A stretch of 64,000 nt of DNA from CAWJNF01 sp963844235. GTDB lineage: Bacteria; Actinomycetota; Thermoleophilia; Gaiellales; Gaiellaceae. Positions 1 through 10,323 of this stretch are shown one piece after another. The stretch is taken from the NCBI GenBank assembly GCA_963844235.1, contig CAWJNF010000005.1:868001-932000 (forward strand), read 5' to 3'. Every line of letters begins with the position of its first letter. The first letter of the stretch is position 1. Both the position numbers and the translations under genes were made by a program. Below the pieces are notes generated by a model. The model did no database searches, was not told where the DNA came from, and saw only the letters and a program-made list of their open reading frames with translations.

Positions 1-1
1 C

Positions 2-100
2 ACCGATCCGGCCTTCACGTTGCCGTGCTACATCTGGGCGGTGCCGGAGGACATGCCGGAGATCACGTTCTTCGGAGATCACGTTCTTGGACAGTCCCGA
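2..100 (+). other. possible 3' piece of a coding region at window edge
   Basis: The frame starting at base 2 reads like protein (TDPAFTLPCYIWAVPEDMPE) for about 25 codons. It then runs into a 16-bp tandem duplication (about 58-90) and loses coding character. I recognise no family. It could be the end of a gene cut by the window edge and by the rearrangement that produced the tRNA-fragment junction at 231. Confidence is low. Confidence 0.2.
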
Positions 101-230
101 CGGGGCAACAGGCGGGGCAACCAGCGCTGCCGAGACGGGCCGAAACGAGGAGGGGCGGCGCTTCGCGCGAGACCTGGTGGTCGGCCGGTTCGCCAGCCGC
201 GCCGAGAGCCACCGAGGCGGCGGCTGGAAG

Positions 231-272
231 CTCATAATCCGTCGGTCCCTGGTTCGAATCCAGGCGGGCCCA
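231..272 (+). other. tRNA-Met(CAU)-type 3' fragment, att-like scar A
   Basis: The sequence matches the 3' half of a CAU-anticodon tRNA. It has the anticodon loop CTCATAA, a 3' anticodon-stem strand, a five-base variable loop, a T-arm (CCTGG/TTCGAAT/CCAGG), and an acceptor strand ending GGGCCCA. The bases before 231 do not form the 5' half, so it is not a functional tRNA gene. Tyrosine recombinases commonly integrate at tRNA 3' ends and leave such fragments as att scars; that origin is inferred here. Five more copies follow downstream. Confidence 0.75.
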
Positions 273-443
273 TCCGTTGTCGTAAGCACAACGATGTTGC
301 TGCTCAGGAGCCCTTTTGCGTGTCCGGTCGTATGACTATGCGCGCCCGCCGCATGAGAAGCGCCGGCTGGGTCCCCGGCTTGACATTCACCCTGCGACTG
401 GAGAGGGTTGGTTGACCTGATGACGCAGGCCGCGTAGCGCCAA
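231..443 (+). repeat. 213-bp direct repeat, copy A (partner at 5832-6044)
   Basis: The block starts with the tRNA fragment and continues almost identically to the copy at 5832-6044. It includes the TTGACA-containing leader of the methyltransferase gene and its first five codons. Here the sixth codon is TAG (435-437) where the partner has TAT, and similarity stops at 443. The copy is therefore a promoterless-looking stub of the methyltransferase start. It marks an old duplication or a second integration carrying the same cargo end. Confidence 0.9.
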
Positions 444-446
444 CTT

Positions 447-530
447 CTTCGGCCGGTGGCCGCGCACGTGCCGCCAGGTGACGGCGAGGCGGCCCTCCAG
501 TTCGAGGAGCCGGTCCCAGAGTCTCACGAT
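447..530 (-). pseudogene. possible RNase H-like fragment
   Basis: On the minus strand about 27 codons read IVRLWDRLLELEGRLAVTWR followed by HVRGHRP. This resembles the conserved segment of RNase HI around LWxRL...VxWxxVxGH. There is no start, no catalytic Asp/Glu region and no continuation, and the fragment abuts the end of the 213-bp repeat. If the resemblance is real, it is a remnant cut by the rearrangement. A chance match over so few residues is possible. Confidence 0.25.
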
Positions 531-590
531 TGAGGAGGGGCTTGCCGCGGGCGGTTCACCTCTCCACCGTCGCGCGTTTTCCGCGTCCTG

Positions 591-3300
<2,710 letters not shown>

Positions 3301-3528
3301 GAAAACCTCCTCGCAGCGGGCGCTTCGGCGCGCGAGGGGTTGGCGCACGAAGGCGCCCGCCTAGGTGGAGAAAACGCGTCCCCGGAAGTGTGCACCGCTT
3401 TCCAGCCGCTGAAACATCCTCAAGCACACAGCGACAGCCCCTGCGTGGCGGCTGCACCGCGTCAAAGCCAGTCAGGCATCTCTTGCACGCGGCTATCCAC
3501 GACAGAAGACGGATGCGACAGTACGGAT

Positions 3529-3777
3529 GTGAACAAGAAGGAACGAAGGCGTCAAGCCGGCGGGACGCCGACGCGGCGCGAGACGCTAGAGGTCGATGCG
3601 CTCCTCGCCGACCTCGACCGCGGGCGCGAAATGTTCGAGGCGGCCGAGCGACGCGCACGCACGTATCTCGTTCGTCGCGGGGTAATCGATCAGACGGACC
3701 GCGATCTCACGTCACTCCTGCGCGAATGCCTTCCTGCGCAAGATGCCGATCCCGCACCGCGAGGGTCTCGCGGTTGA
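3529..3777 (+). CDS. small hypothetical protein
   Basis: An 82-residue frame starting at GTG (VNKKERRRQAGG...). It is rich in Arg, Asp, Glu and Leu, with a helical centre (EVDALLADLDRGREMFEAAE). It is divergent from clp across about 230 bp. I recognise no family and there is only a weak ribosome site. Composition is protein-like but expression is unproven. Confidence 0.4.
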   Translation: MNKKERRRQAGGTPTRRETLEVDALLADLDRGREMFEAAERRARTYLVRRGVIDQTDRDLTSLLRECLPAQDADPAPRGSRG

Positions 3778-4163
3778 TCGTGAGCTCAAGCCCCTGTGCG
3801 TGGGCGGTGGCGAGGCGCGCGGGCGGCTCAGTTCAAGAGTTCTGATCCCGCCCAGGCCCGGTTTAGCCAGGCCTTCAGCGCCCCAGGCTTCGGGATCGCC
3901 TCGCTCTACGCAGCGCGAGAGGCCGCCTACGCGGGAATCGCCTCACCCCCAGACATGGAATGGAGGCCGAAGATTCCTCACCACGTCCTCGTAGGCCAGC
4001 GCGCGGCGAATGGAGCTTTGTGCGTCGAGGCATCGGAATCCACAATCGTTCGCCTCACCCGCAGCCTCGCGCAGCTCCCATCCCGCCGCGACTTGGTCAG
4101 ACGCCGGTCGCGGCCGGCGCTGCTTCTCGTACGCTGAACTCGTCTTCGAGCCGAAGGAGTCAC
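3778..4163. other. intergenic, nothing recognised
   Basis: About 390 bp between the small frame ending at 3777 and the DUF2630-like gene. Short frames exist on both strands but none shows family features or a convincing start. I see no repeat or tRNA here. Confidence 0.5.
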
Positions 4164-4406
4164 ATCGACGACAGCCAGATCCATCGGACGATCGAACCGC
4201 CTTTGGCCGATGCGCACCGGCTCTGGGAGCAGCAGGCGAGCGGCGAGCACTCGGAAGCCGACCGGCGCAGGGATGCGGAGCTGACAGAAGCCCCGGACAC
4301 GTGCTGGGACCGCCTGCGACGGCGCCGAGCGCGTCGGGAGGCCGGACTCGAACCGGGCGCTGCGCCTATGCGAGACGAATCGGTCGTCGAGAGCTACGAG
4401 CAGTAG
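4164..4406 (+). CDS. DUF2630 family small protein with an ATC at the start position
   Basis: Eighty codons match the actinobacterial DUF2630 family: DDSQIHRTIE, then HRLWEQQ, DRRRDAEL, CWDRLRRRRARREAGL, and the closing ESYEQ. Function is unknown. An ideal AAGGAG (4154-4159) is followed four bases later by ATC, exactly where family members have the initiator Met (normally MDD). No in-frame ATG, GTG or TTG replaces it. Either ATC is used as a rare initiator or the start is mutated. The stop lies 2 bp before the next gene, so the two are probably cotranscribed. Confidence 0.7.
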   Translation: MDDSQIHRTIEPPLADAHRLWEQQASGEHSEADRRRDAELTEAPDTCWDRLRRRRARREAGLEPGAAPMRDESVVESYEQ

Positions 4407-4408
4407 CG

Positions 4409-5674
4409 ATGAGCCCGGTCCGGTCCGCCGTCACGGTCATAGGCAGGCGCTTCGAAGTCGGCGACCACCGGCTGCGCGACTTCCTGACAAGGGCGGCGCA
4501 GCCGCACGAGTGGCTCGAAGCCGGCACACCCGAAGCGGATCGCCTGCTCGCATCGATGGGGCTCGTCGAGGCGCCGCTGCCGGTCGTCCTGGACGGAGGC
4601 CGGGCGTATGTCGGAGCCACGGTTGAGACACTGGCGTCAGCCTGGAACCTCACCACCGCACCGAAGCGCTCACACTACGACCTGGCGATTGTCGGCGCCG
4701 GACCGGCGGGGCTCGGAGCGGCGGTGTACGCCGCCTCTGACGGGCTTGCGACGATCGTGCTCGAACGCGACCTTCCAGGCGGTCAGGCCTCGCATACCTC
4801 GATGATCGAGAACTTTTTTGGTTTTCCGGAGGGGATCGGCGGTGCCGAGCTCGCTCGCCGAGCGGGCCGCCAGGCCGAGCGGTTCGGAGCGGAGCTCGTG
4901 TTCCTGCGCGAGGCCGTCGGCAGCCGTCCAGGTGCCGACCCGCCGGTGATTCTCCTCGACAGCGGCGTGGAGGTCGCGACCTCGGTCGTAATCGCGGCGA
5001 CGGGGATGGATTGGCGACGGCTCGAGGTGGAAGGCGTCGACGAACTGATCGACCGCGGCGTCTACTACGGGGCCGGTCGCAGCGAAGCTCCCCAATGCTC
5101 CGGAGAGAGCGTCGCCGTCGTAGGGGCGGGTAACGCCGCAGGGCAGGCTGCGTTGAACCTCGCCGACGCCCGGGCGAAGGTGACGATGATCGTGCGCGGC
5201 GACCGGCTCGCCAAGAACATGTCGGCCTACCTCGTCGCCCGGATCGAAGCGCATCCTCTGATCGACGTGCGGCTCGGCAGCCAGGTGACCGCTCTGCGGG
5301 CCGAGGACGGACATCTCGCCGAGGTCGACATCACCGGCCCGGCAGGCAGGGATGAAACGCTGCGCGTCACCACCCTGTTCATATGCATCGGCGGCAAGCC
5401 GCACAGCGAATGGTGCGCCGCCGAGGGGGTGCGGACCAACACCGCGGGCTACATTCTCACCGGGCTCGACCTGCTCGACGACAGCGGCAGGCGTCCCGCA
5501 GCCTGGCCGCTCGACCGCGATCCGCTACCGCTCGAAACCAGCCGGCCCGGCGTCTTCGCGGCCGGCGACGTCCGATATGGCTCGACCAAGCGCGTCGCAG
5601 GCGCCGTCGGCGACGGAGCGATGGCGGTGGCGCTCGCCTACAGATACCTGGAGCCGCGAGCAACCGACAACTAG
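4409..5674 (+). CDS. thioredoxin reductase-like FAD/NAD(P)H oxidoreductase
   Basis: A 421-residue flavoprotein. Residues about 1-85 form a short thioredoxin/glutaredoxin-like lead (RRFEVGDHRLRDFLTRAAQP, PVVLDGG). It is followed by a thioredoxin reductase fold with FAD motif VGAGPAGLGAAVYAASDG, PGGQA, NAD(P)H motif VVGAGNAAGQAA, and the C-terminal FAD motif GVFAAGDVR. Classical TrxB has CxxC before the second nucleotide site; here only one Cys is present (APQCSGES). Related actinobacterial proteins often carry an additional N-terminal cyclic-nucleotide domain, absent here. The substrate is unknown. ATG at 4409 follows the DUF2630 gene directly. Confidence 0.8.
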   Translation: MSPVRSAVTVIGRRFEVGDHRLRDFLTRAAQPHEWLEAGTPEADRLLASMGLVEAPLPVVLDGGRAYVGATVETLASAWNLTTAPKRSHYDLAIVGAGPAGLGAAVYAASDGLATIVLERDLPGGQASHTSMIENFFGFPEGIGGAELARRAGRQAERFGAELVFLREAVGSRPGADPPVILLDSGVEVATSVVIAATGMDWRRLEVEGVDELIDRGVYYGAGRSEAPQCSGESVAVVGAGNAAGQAALNLADARAKVTMIVRGDRLAKNMSAYLVARIEAHPLIDVRLGSQVTALRAEDGHLAEVDITGPAGRDETLRVTTLFICIGGKPHSEWCAAEGVRTNTAGYILTGLDLLDDSGRRPAAWPLDRDPLPLETSRPGVFAAGDVRYGSTKRVAGAVGDGAMAVALAYRYLEPRATDN

Positions 5675-5770
5675 CCAGCCGCGTCGAGCCGGGACGAGCA
5701 ATTCGACCCCTCTCTACGTGGAACGGGTCATCCCTAGCGCGGTCCCCGAACTTCCCGCCCGCGGGAGGAA

Positions 5771-5831
5771 TCCGCCTCTGCGAGCGGGATCGGTCTACGT
5801 CGGTCTACGCTAGTCCGGGCTCCGGGGTCGG
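5771..5831 (+). repeat. short flank shared with 7203-7262
   Basis: The roughly 60 bp before tRNA fragment B (GAGCGGG..TCGGTCTACGTC..GTCCGGGCTCC) closely resemble the bases before fragment C. The shared flank suggests that both junctions derive from the same type of element end. Confidence 0.6.
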
Positions 5832-5873
5832 CTCATAATCCGTCTGTCCCTGGTTCGAATCCAGGCGGGCCCA
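5832..5873 (+). other. tRNA-Met(CAU)-type 3' fragment, att-like scar B
   Basis: Same 42-bp tRNA 3' half as scar A, with one difference in the variable loop (CTGTC versus CGGTC). No 5' half precedes it. It opens the second copy of the 213-bp repeat. Confidence 0.75.
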
Positions 5874-6044
5874 TCCGTTGTCGTAAGCACAACGATGTTG
5901 CTGCTCAGGAGCCCTTTTGCGTGTCCGGTCGTATGACTGTGCGCGCCCGCCGCATGAGAAGCGCCGGCTGGGTCCCCGGCTTGACATTCACCCTGCGACT
6001 GGAGAGGGTTGGTTGACCTGATGACGCAGGCCGCGTATCGCCAA
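5832..6044 (+). repeat. 213-bp direct repeat, copy B
   Basis: Nearly identical to 231-443. It contains tRNA scar B, a leader with TTGACA at 5981-5986, and the first codons of the intact methyltransferase gene. No good -10 hexamer follows TTGACA at the usual spacing. Confidence 0.9.
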
Positions 6045-6890
6045 ATGGTGTTGAACGAGTGGACCGACGCGGGCACTGTGGGGGCCTGGCGGCGCTGGCA
6101 CCCGAAGATCGTCGTCCAGCAGGAGTTGATGAAGGAGGCGCTGCTCGCGCACGCCGACATCCAACCGGGTATGGAGGTTCTCGATCTCGCGTCCGGCACC
6201 GGCGATCCGGCCATCACCATCGCCGGCCTCGTCGAGGACGGGCACGTGACTGCCTCAGACCTCAGCCCCGCCATGCTCGAGGCGTGCACCGAGCACGCCC
6301 GTGAGGCGGGGCTGACCAACCTCACCTGCCAGCAGGCCGACGCCGAGTCGCTGCCCTTCGCCGACGACAGCTTTGACCGGGTGACCTCACGTTTGGGCAT
6401 CATGTACTTCGTCGACGTCCAGACCGCGCTCGCCGAGATCATGCGCGTGCTCAAGCCCGGCGGCGTCGCCACGTTCCTCGTCTGGGGACCCGCCGAGGAG
6501 AGCCCCTACATCGTCTGCGGGATTGGTCCATTCATGCAACGGCTCAACCCGCCCCCGCCCCCGCCCGACGCGCCAGGCCCGCTGCGTTTCGCTGTCGCCG
6601 GCTCGCTTTCCGGCGAGTTGACCGCCGCCGGCTTTGTGTCCGTCCGCGAGGAGCAGCGCACCGTCGATCTGCCCTGGCCCGGGCCGCCCGACGAGCTCTG
6701 GCAGCATCTCTACGACGTGGCTGTCCCGATGCGGCCACTCTTCGATGGCCTACCGCCCGCGGAACGCCAACGGGCTGTCGCAGAGGCGGTGGCGGGCTAC
6801 CGGCAGTATTACGACGGCGAGCACGTCAACGTCCCCGCCGCAATCATTGTCGCGTCGGGCAGGGTCACCCTCGCCGCGCCCAACCACTAG
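6021..6890 (+). CDS. class I SAM-dependent methyltransferase (UbiE/COQ5-like)
   Basis: A 289-residue cytosolic methyltransferase. SAM-binding motif I is VLDLASGTGDPAITIA, followed by the acidic loop ASDLSPAMLE, the QADAESLPF motif and VLKPGGVATFLVWG. The substrate cannot be told. ATG at 6021 is chosen; GGAGAGGG at 6001-6008 is somewhat far from it but too close to the alternative TTG at 6009. The gene sits directly behind tRNA scar B, so it may be cargo of a former integrated element. A stub of its start is repeated at 420-437. Confidence 0.85.
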   Translation: MTQAAYRQMVLNEWTDAGTVGAWRRWHPKIVVQQELMKEALLAHADIQPGMEVLDLASGTGDPAITIAGLVEDGHVTASDLSPAMLEACTEHAREAGLTNLTCQQADAESLPFADDSFDRVTSRLGIMYFVDVQTALAEIMRVLKPGGVATFLVWGPAEESPYIVCGIGPFMQRLNPPPPPPDAPGPLRFAVAGSLSGELTAAGFVSVREEQRTVDLPWPGPPDELWQHLYDVAVPMRPLFDGLPPAERQRAVAEAVAGYRQYYDGEHVNVPAAIIVASGRVTLAAPNH

Positions 6891-7461
6891 CTCTGTCGCG
6901 TCCTCTTCCGCACTAGTGAACTGCGCCGCCGCGGCGAGCCCGGGCGCCGACGGTCAGTCGAGCTCGAGGGCGTCGGCCAACGAGGGTGCCGTGGTTTGCG
7001 CACCGCCACGTTCCGCCGCGCCTGCACCGGTTGGAGCGGCGGCGCGGTCTCGTGCGTCCCGCTCGGCGGGACGTCCTACGCCGTCCGCCGCGCGGGCCAC
7101 CCCCGTCGTTGACGGTGATCGAGGGCATCCAGGGTGGGACCGAAGTGGGACCCGGAGGGGACGAGACGGGCGGGGATCGGACTCGGCCCGGACGGCCGTG
7201 AAGCGGCTCTCGGAGCGGGTTCGGTCTACGTCTATCTACCTCCGTCCGGGCTCCCGCCCCGGCTCATAATCCGTCGGTCCCTGGTTCGAATCCAGGCGGG
7301 CCCATCCGACAAGTCGCGCTTCTCCCCATTTAGAGCGAAATCCCTGCAAATCGGCGTAACCGCATTTGTGCCGTATGTGTCAGACATGCCGGGTTTGCTC
7401 ACTTGGTGCTGTCCCCGTGCTGTCCCGGAGAACAGGCCCGAACCGGCGCTACACTGGCGCC
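6891..7461. other. intergenic with tRNA scar C
   Basis: Apart from the tRNA fragment at 7263-7304 and its 60-bp flank I see no gene. The frame around 7134-7200 (GPKWDPEGTRR) recalls the tails of some actinophage-type recombinases, but it is too short to call. Confidence 0.4.
7263..7304 (+). other. tRNA-Met(CAU)-type 3' fragment, att-like scar C
   Basis: Matches scar A over the full 42 bp, again without a 5' half. The bases after it (TCCGAC...) diverge from A and B after TCCG, so a different sequence was joined here. Confidence 0.75.
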
Positions 7462-7701
7462 GTGGCCGCCACCGTCGGGGCAGAATTGCTCGCCCCGTTC
7501 GCCCAGGCCGGCATCGTCGAGCACAGCAGCCACGGCTGGCGCCTGACCGAGGCCGGCGAGCGCCGCTACGGCTGTGCGCTGCGCAAGCTCGACGGGCGCT
7601 GCCTGGAGCTCGAGCAGGCTGGCTGCCCGTGGCCGGAATGGGCGCTCACGCTCGCGCTGATCGAGGCCGGGCGCGCCCCGGCCTGGGGGACGGCCGCGTG
7701 A
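7462..7701 (+). CDS. small hypothetical protein, winged-helix-like
   Basis: A 79-residue frame from GTG with the segment GIVEHSSHGWRLTEAGERRY, which resembles the end of a winged-helix domain. It is followed by a helical stretch (KLDGRCLELEQAGCPWPEW). It overlaps the next frame by GTGA. A second, degraded relative lies at 8022-8214. Family unknown. Confidence 0.5.
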   Translation: MAATVGAELLAPFAQAGIVEHSSHGWRLTEAGERRYGCALRKLDGRCLELEQAGCPWPEWALTLALIEAGRAPAWGTAA

Positions 7702-7928
7702 TCGAGCCCGAAGCGCTGGGGCGCCTCCTCGACGAGCACGCGACCGAGCAGGAGCGCGAGGCCGCCCGTCTCCGCTCTGACTACGAAGGGCCCGCTTTCC
7801 CGGGCCTTTCCGACTCCCGGGCTGGACATCGAACCAGCAACCCTCCGGTTAACAGCCGGATCGGACGGGGTCACGTGGGGTCATACTCGTGGAGGCAAGC
7901 GGGTTTGAGTCACGTCGGATGCGCTTAG
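7698..7928 (+). CDS. small hypothetical protein coupled to the previous frame
   Basis: Starts at the GTG overlapping the upstream stop (GTGA). The first 35 residues look coding (IEPEALGRLLDEHATEQERE). After about 7805 the frame runs through the antisense tRNA-Asn fragment and becomes arbitrary, so the original C-terminus was probably lost at that junction. Confidence 0.35.
   Translation: MIEPEALGRLLDEHATEQEREAARLRSDYEGPAFPGLSDSRAGHRTSNPPVNSRIGRGHVGSYSWRQAGLSHVGCA
7812..7862 (-). other. tRNA-Asn(GUU)-like 3' fragment
   Basis: Read on the minus strand: anticodon arm CCGGCTGTTAACCGG, a variable loop, a T-arm GCTGG/CCAGC, then an acceptor strand CCGGGAG. The T-loop has eight rather than seven bases and no D-arm precedes the anticodon arm, so it is a remnant. 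Such antisense tRNA-Asn ends are typical att sites and imply an element unrelated to the tRNA-Met series. Confidence 0.6.
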
Positions 7929-7972
7929 GTCACCTCAGGTCGGTAGCAAATCCGGTAGCAAAACGGGCGTAG
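7922..7972 (+). pseudogene. possible recombinase C-terminal tail
   Basis: The short frame RLGHLRSVANPVAKRA ending in TAG resembles the disordered ends of actinobacterial phage-type integrases. Only about 16 codons remain beside the tRNA-Asn fragment. This is a suggestion from pattern, not a family match. Confidence 0.25.
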
Positions 7973-8021
7973 AATCCGGAGCCGGGCCGCTACGCTGGGC
8001 AGCCCGCAGCGATGTTCCTCG

Positions 8022-8214
8022 TGCGACCCGGTCGCCGATCTCGAGCCGCTCGGCATCGTCGAGTGCAACGGCCACGGCTGGAAGCTCACGGCCTCGGCCG
8101 AGCGTGACTTCGGGCCGGCGTTGCGGGAGCTCGACGCGCGCTGTCGTGAGCTCGAGGCGCTCGGCGCGTCGCCGCATTGGGCGACGGTGCTCGTGCTTCA
8201 CGGAGACGGCGCGC
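8022..8214 (+). pseudogene. degraded copy of the 7462-7701 small gene
   Basis: Reads GIVECNGHGWKLTASAERDF and then LRELDARCRELEALGASPHW, clearly homologous to the 7462 protein. There is no start codon in register, and the frame continues into unrelated sequence. It is a second, decayed copy about 560 bp downstream, consistent with two related elements joined in tandem. Confidence 0.55.
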
Positions 8215-8277
8215 TGTGCGCGGAAGATGCGAGTCCGGAAGGGTCCGGGTGGCGCCGCGGTCGGGCTGGCGCGGCGG

Positions 8278-8760
8278 CTACCGCTGAAGGCGCCTACGCT
8301 GAATCTCGCGGAACTCCTCCTCCGCCCGCTCAACTATCGGCTTCCAATTCGACGAGATCGGTGAGACGCCGTGCTCCGAGATCAGATGCCGCACTAGGAA
8401 CTCGATAGTCACTCGGTCCCCCACGGGCAGGTGCAAGTCGTGGAAGGGCTTCACGCCTTTGTACGTTCCGGCTCGCGCGTTGACGTGGAGATGGCACTGC
8501 GCGTACGGATAGCCCGAGGGCGGGTCACGGAGGTACTCGTAGCGAAAGATCCACGAGTTCTCGTCGGCGGTTGCCTGGTACCAGTAGCGGTACTCCAAGG
8601 TGGCCAGGTATCGCTCTTTTCGCTTCAGTCCAAGCTGGTTGTACAGGTAGAGGTAGTGGCTGTTGACGAGCGGCATCGGCTCGGCGATCTTCTTCGTGGG
8701 GCAGTGGCCTACAAAGCCGCTGAACTCGGGCCCGACTTGCTGCGGTCCTATCTTCCGCAA
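8278..8760 (-). CDS. hypothetical protein, Tyr/His-rich, possibly truncated at its 5' end
   Basis: Up to 160 residues with strongly protein-like composition: NSHYLYLYNQLGLKRKERYL, YRYWYQATADENSWIFRYEY, CHLHVNA, KPFHDLHLP, LVRHLISEHG. The pattern FRYEYL...HLHVNA...HDLHLP is loosely like small toxin-like families, but I do not recognise it. The longest form uses TTG at 8760 without a Shine-Dalgarno; ATG at 8676 (MPLVNS) is an alternative. It is back to back with a truncated NB-ARC gene, so a junction near 8760 probably removed both starts. Confidence 0.6.
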   Translation of the reverse strand: MRKIGPQQVGPEFSGFVGHCPTKKIAEPMPLVNSHYLYLYNQLGLKRKERYLATLEYRYWYQATADENSWIFRYEYLRDPPSGYPYAQCHLHVNARAGTYKGVKPFHDLHLPVGDRVTIEFLVRHLISEHGVSPISSNWKPIVERAEEEFREIQRRRLQR

Positions 8761-8765
8761 GGAGG

Positions 8766-9753
8766 AGGGGGGCGGGTGCTGATCACCTCCCGAAAGCCCG
8801 CCTTCGGCGCGCTCGCCGAGGTGTTGGCGCTCGACCTCCTGCCACGGGAAGACGCGATCGACTTTCTCCTTGCCCGCACGGGCGATCCTGATCGGGACTC
8901 GGCGGCCGAGTTCGCCGAACTGCTCGACTACCTACCGCTCGCGCTCGAGCAGGCGGGAGCCTACATCGAGGCACGCTCGGGCTCGCTCGCCGGCTATCTA
9001 CGCCTCGCCCACGATCGTCTCGAGCAGCTGCTCGAGGAGCCGCCCGCGAGCGGCCATTCCCACACTGTCCGCACCACTTGGGAGCTTGCCTTCGAGGCGG
9101 TGGGCGAGCGCTCGTCCGCCGCCCTCGAGCTGCTTGCGCTGGCCGCCTTCCTTGCCCCGGACGAGATTCCGGAGGGGCTCCTCGACTACTGGGAGCTGCT
9201 TCCGGAGGCGCTCGCGGCCGCCGCTGCCGACCCGCTGGCGCTCGAGGAGACGCTCGGTGCCCTCAACGGCTTCTCACTCGTGCGGCGAACAACTGGCGGC
9301 TTCTCGCTGCACCGGCTAGTTCAGCTCGTCACCCGCGAGCGGCTCGGTTTGGAAGAGCGCCAGCGCCATGCCGGCCATGCCGTGCGCCTGCTCGCGCACG
9401 GCTTCGTCCCCGAGTTCGACGGCGAGTGGGACTGGGCAGACGCCCCGGAGCTGCTGGCGCATGCGCTCGCCGCAGCCGAGCACGCCGAGCGGCTGAAGGT
9501 GGAGCCGGCCGCAACCGAGGCGCTCCTGGCCAAGGCTGGCTCATATCTGCGCATGATCGGCGACAATCAGGGCGCCCGGAGCGCGCTCGAGCGGGCGCTC
9601 GCGATCGCGGAGGACGTCTATGGCCCCGAGCACCCGAACGTCGCCATCCGTCTCAGCTACCACGCCATCATCCTCGGAAACCTCGGCGAGGCGGAGTCGG
9701 CACGGCCGCTGCTGGAGCGGGCGCACGAGTCCTCGGCCCTGACCATCGGTTAA
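8766..9753 (+). pseudogene. NB-ARC/TPR regulator or defence ATPase, truncated
   Basis: Begins abruptly inside an NB-ARC domain: GGRVLITSRKPAFGALAE, then PLALEQAGAYIE, a winged-helix-like part (LAAFLAPDEIPEGLL), and one or two TPR-like repeats (ALAIAEDVYGPEHPNVAIRL). The P-loop and Walker B of the ATPase core are missing upstream, and the TPR array ends early at 9753. Intact relatives are cytosolic STAND proteins used as signal sensors or in antiphage defence. The piece has no credible start and is probably dead. Confidence 0.75.
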
Positions 9754-9950
9754 CGCGCGCTGGGAGGAAGATGCTCGATGCTCTGTAGTCGTCGCGCCAC
9801 AGTTCTTGGGTTTGTTAGCAGGGGAGGCGCAATCCAAAGTGGCAAGGCCAGGTTCGGTGAGCTCGCTCGGCCTGCGCGGCATCCCGTGTGAAGTCGGGTG
9901 GCACGCAAGAACTGACCCCGCCGACCGCATTGGCTCACTCCGGCCGGGAC

Positions 9951-10235
9951 TCAGACCAGATAGCGAAACGAGCGCTCAGTCCAAATGTCACTCTCCGACC
10001 GTGGATCGTGACACAGCCCTTTGCGGGTACAGCACTCCTTCTCAGGAAACGCGTCCTGAAAACGCGGCTCGCCGCGCTCGTGCCGCTCGATGTGACACGG
10101 TTTGCATAGCGCCGCGACGTCCCCCGGCCACGGATCCCAAAGCCGCCAATAACTGATCTGATGAACCTGCGACGCGTAGTGTCTTCGACAGTCGACGCAA
10201 CGACCTACAGACTGCTCGAGCGCCCACGAGCGCAC
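9951..10235 (-). CDS. HNH endonuclease-like protein
   Basis: Contains CVDCRRHYASQVHQISYW and LCKPCHIERHE, the CxxC...H...CxxCH...H layout of HNH nucleases, which cut DNA at a divalent metal. GTG at 10235 is the first standard start. The same frame upstream (PNWHAQIWYALYLQTAHW) looks like the usual HNH N-terminal helix but has no start before an in-frame TAA. The gene may have lost its start or use an unusual one. It follows the M64 gene on the same strand after about 90 bp. Confidence 0.65.
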   Translation of the reverse strand: MRSWALEQSVGRCVDCRRHYASQVHQISYWRLWDPWPGDVAALCKPCHIERHERGEPRFQDAFPEKECCTRKGLCHDPRSESDIWTERSFRYLV

Positions 10236-10323
10236 CCGACTCCAGTGGGCCGTCTGAAGGTAGAGCGCGTACCAGATCTGGGCGTGCCAGTTCGGCGCGG
10301 CCGCCCCGTCCGGCCCGTGTAGG

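Noticed and set aside
5805..5987. 60-residue minus-strand frame over tRNA scar B (reads GWARLDSNQG...)
   Set aside because: A well-known artefact of reading tRNA sequence in antisense.
5981..6009. Strong promoter for the methyltransferase
   Set aside because: TTGACA is present but no acceptable -10 box follows at 16-18 bp; kept only as a note in the repeat entry.
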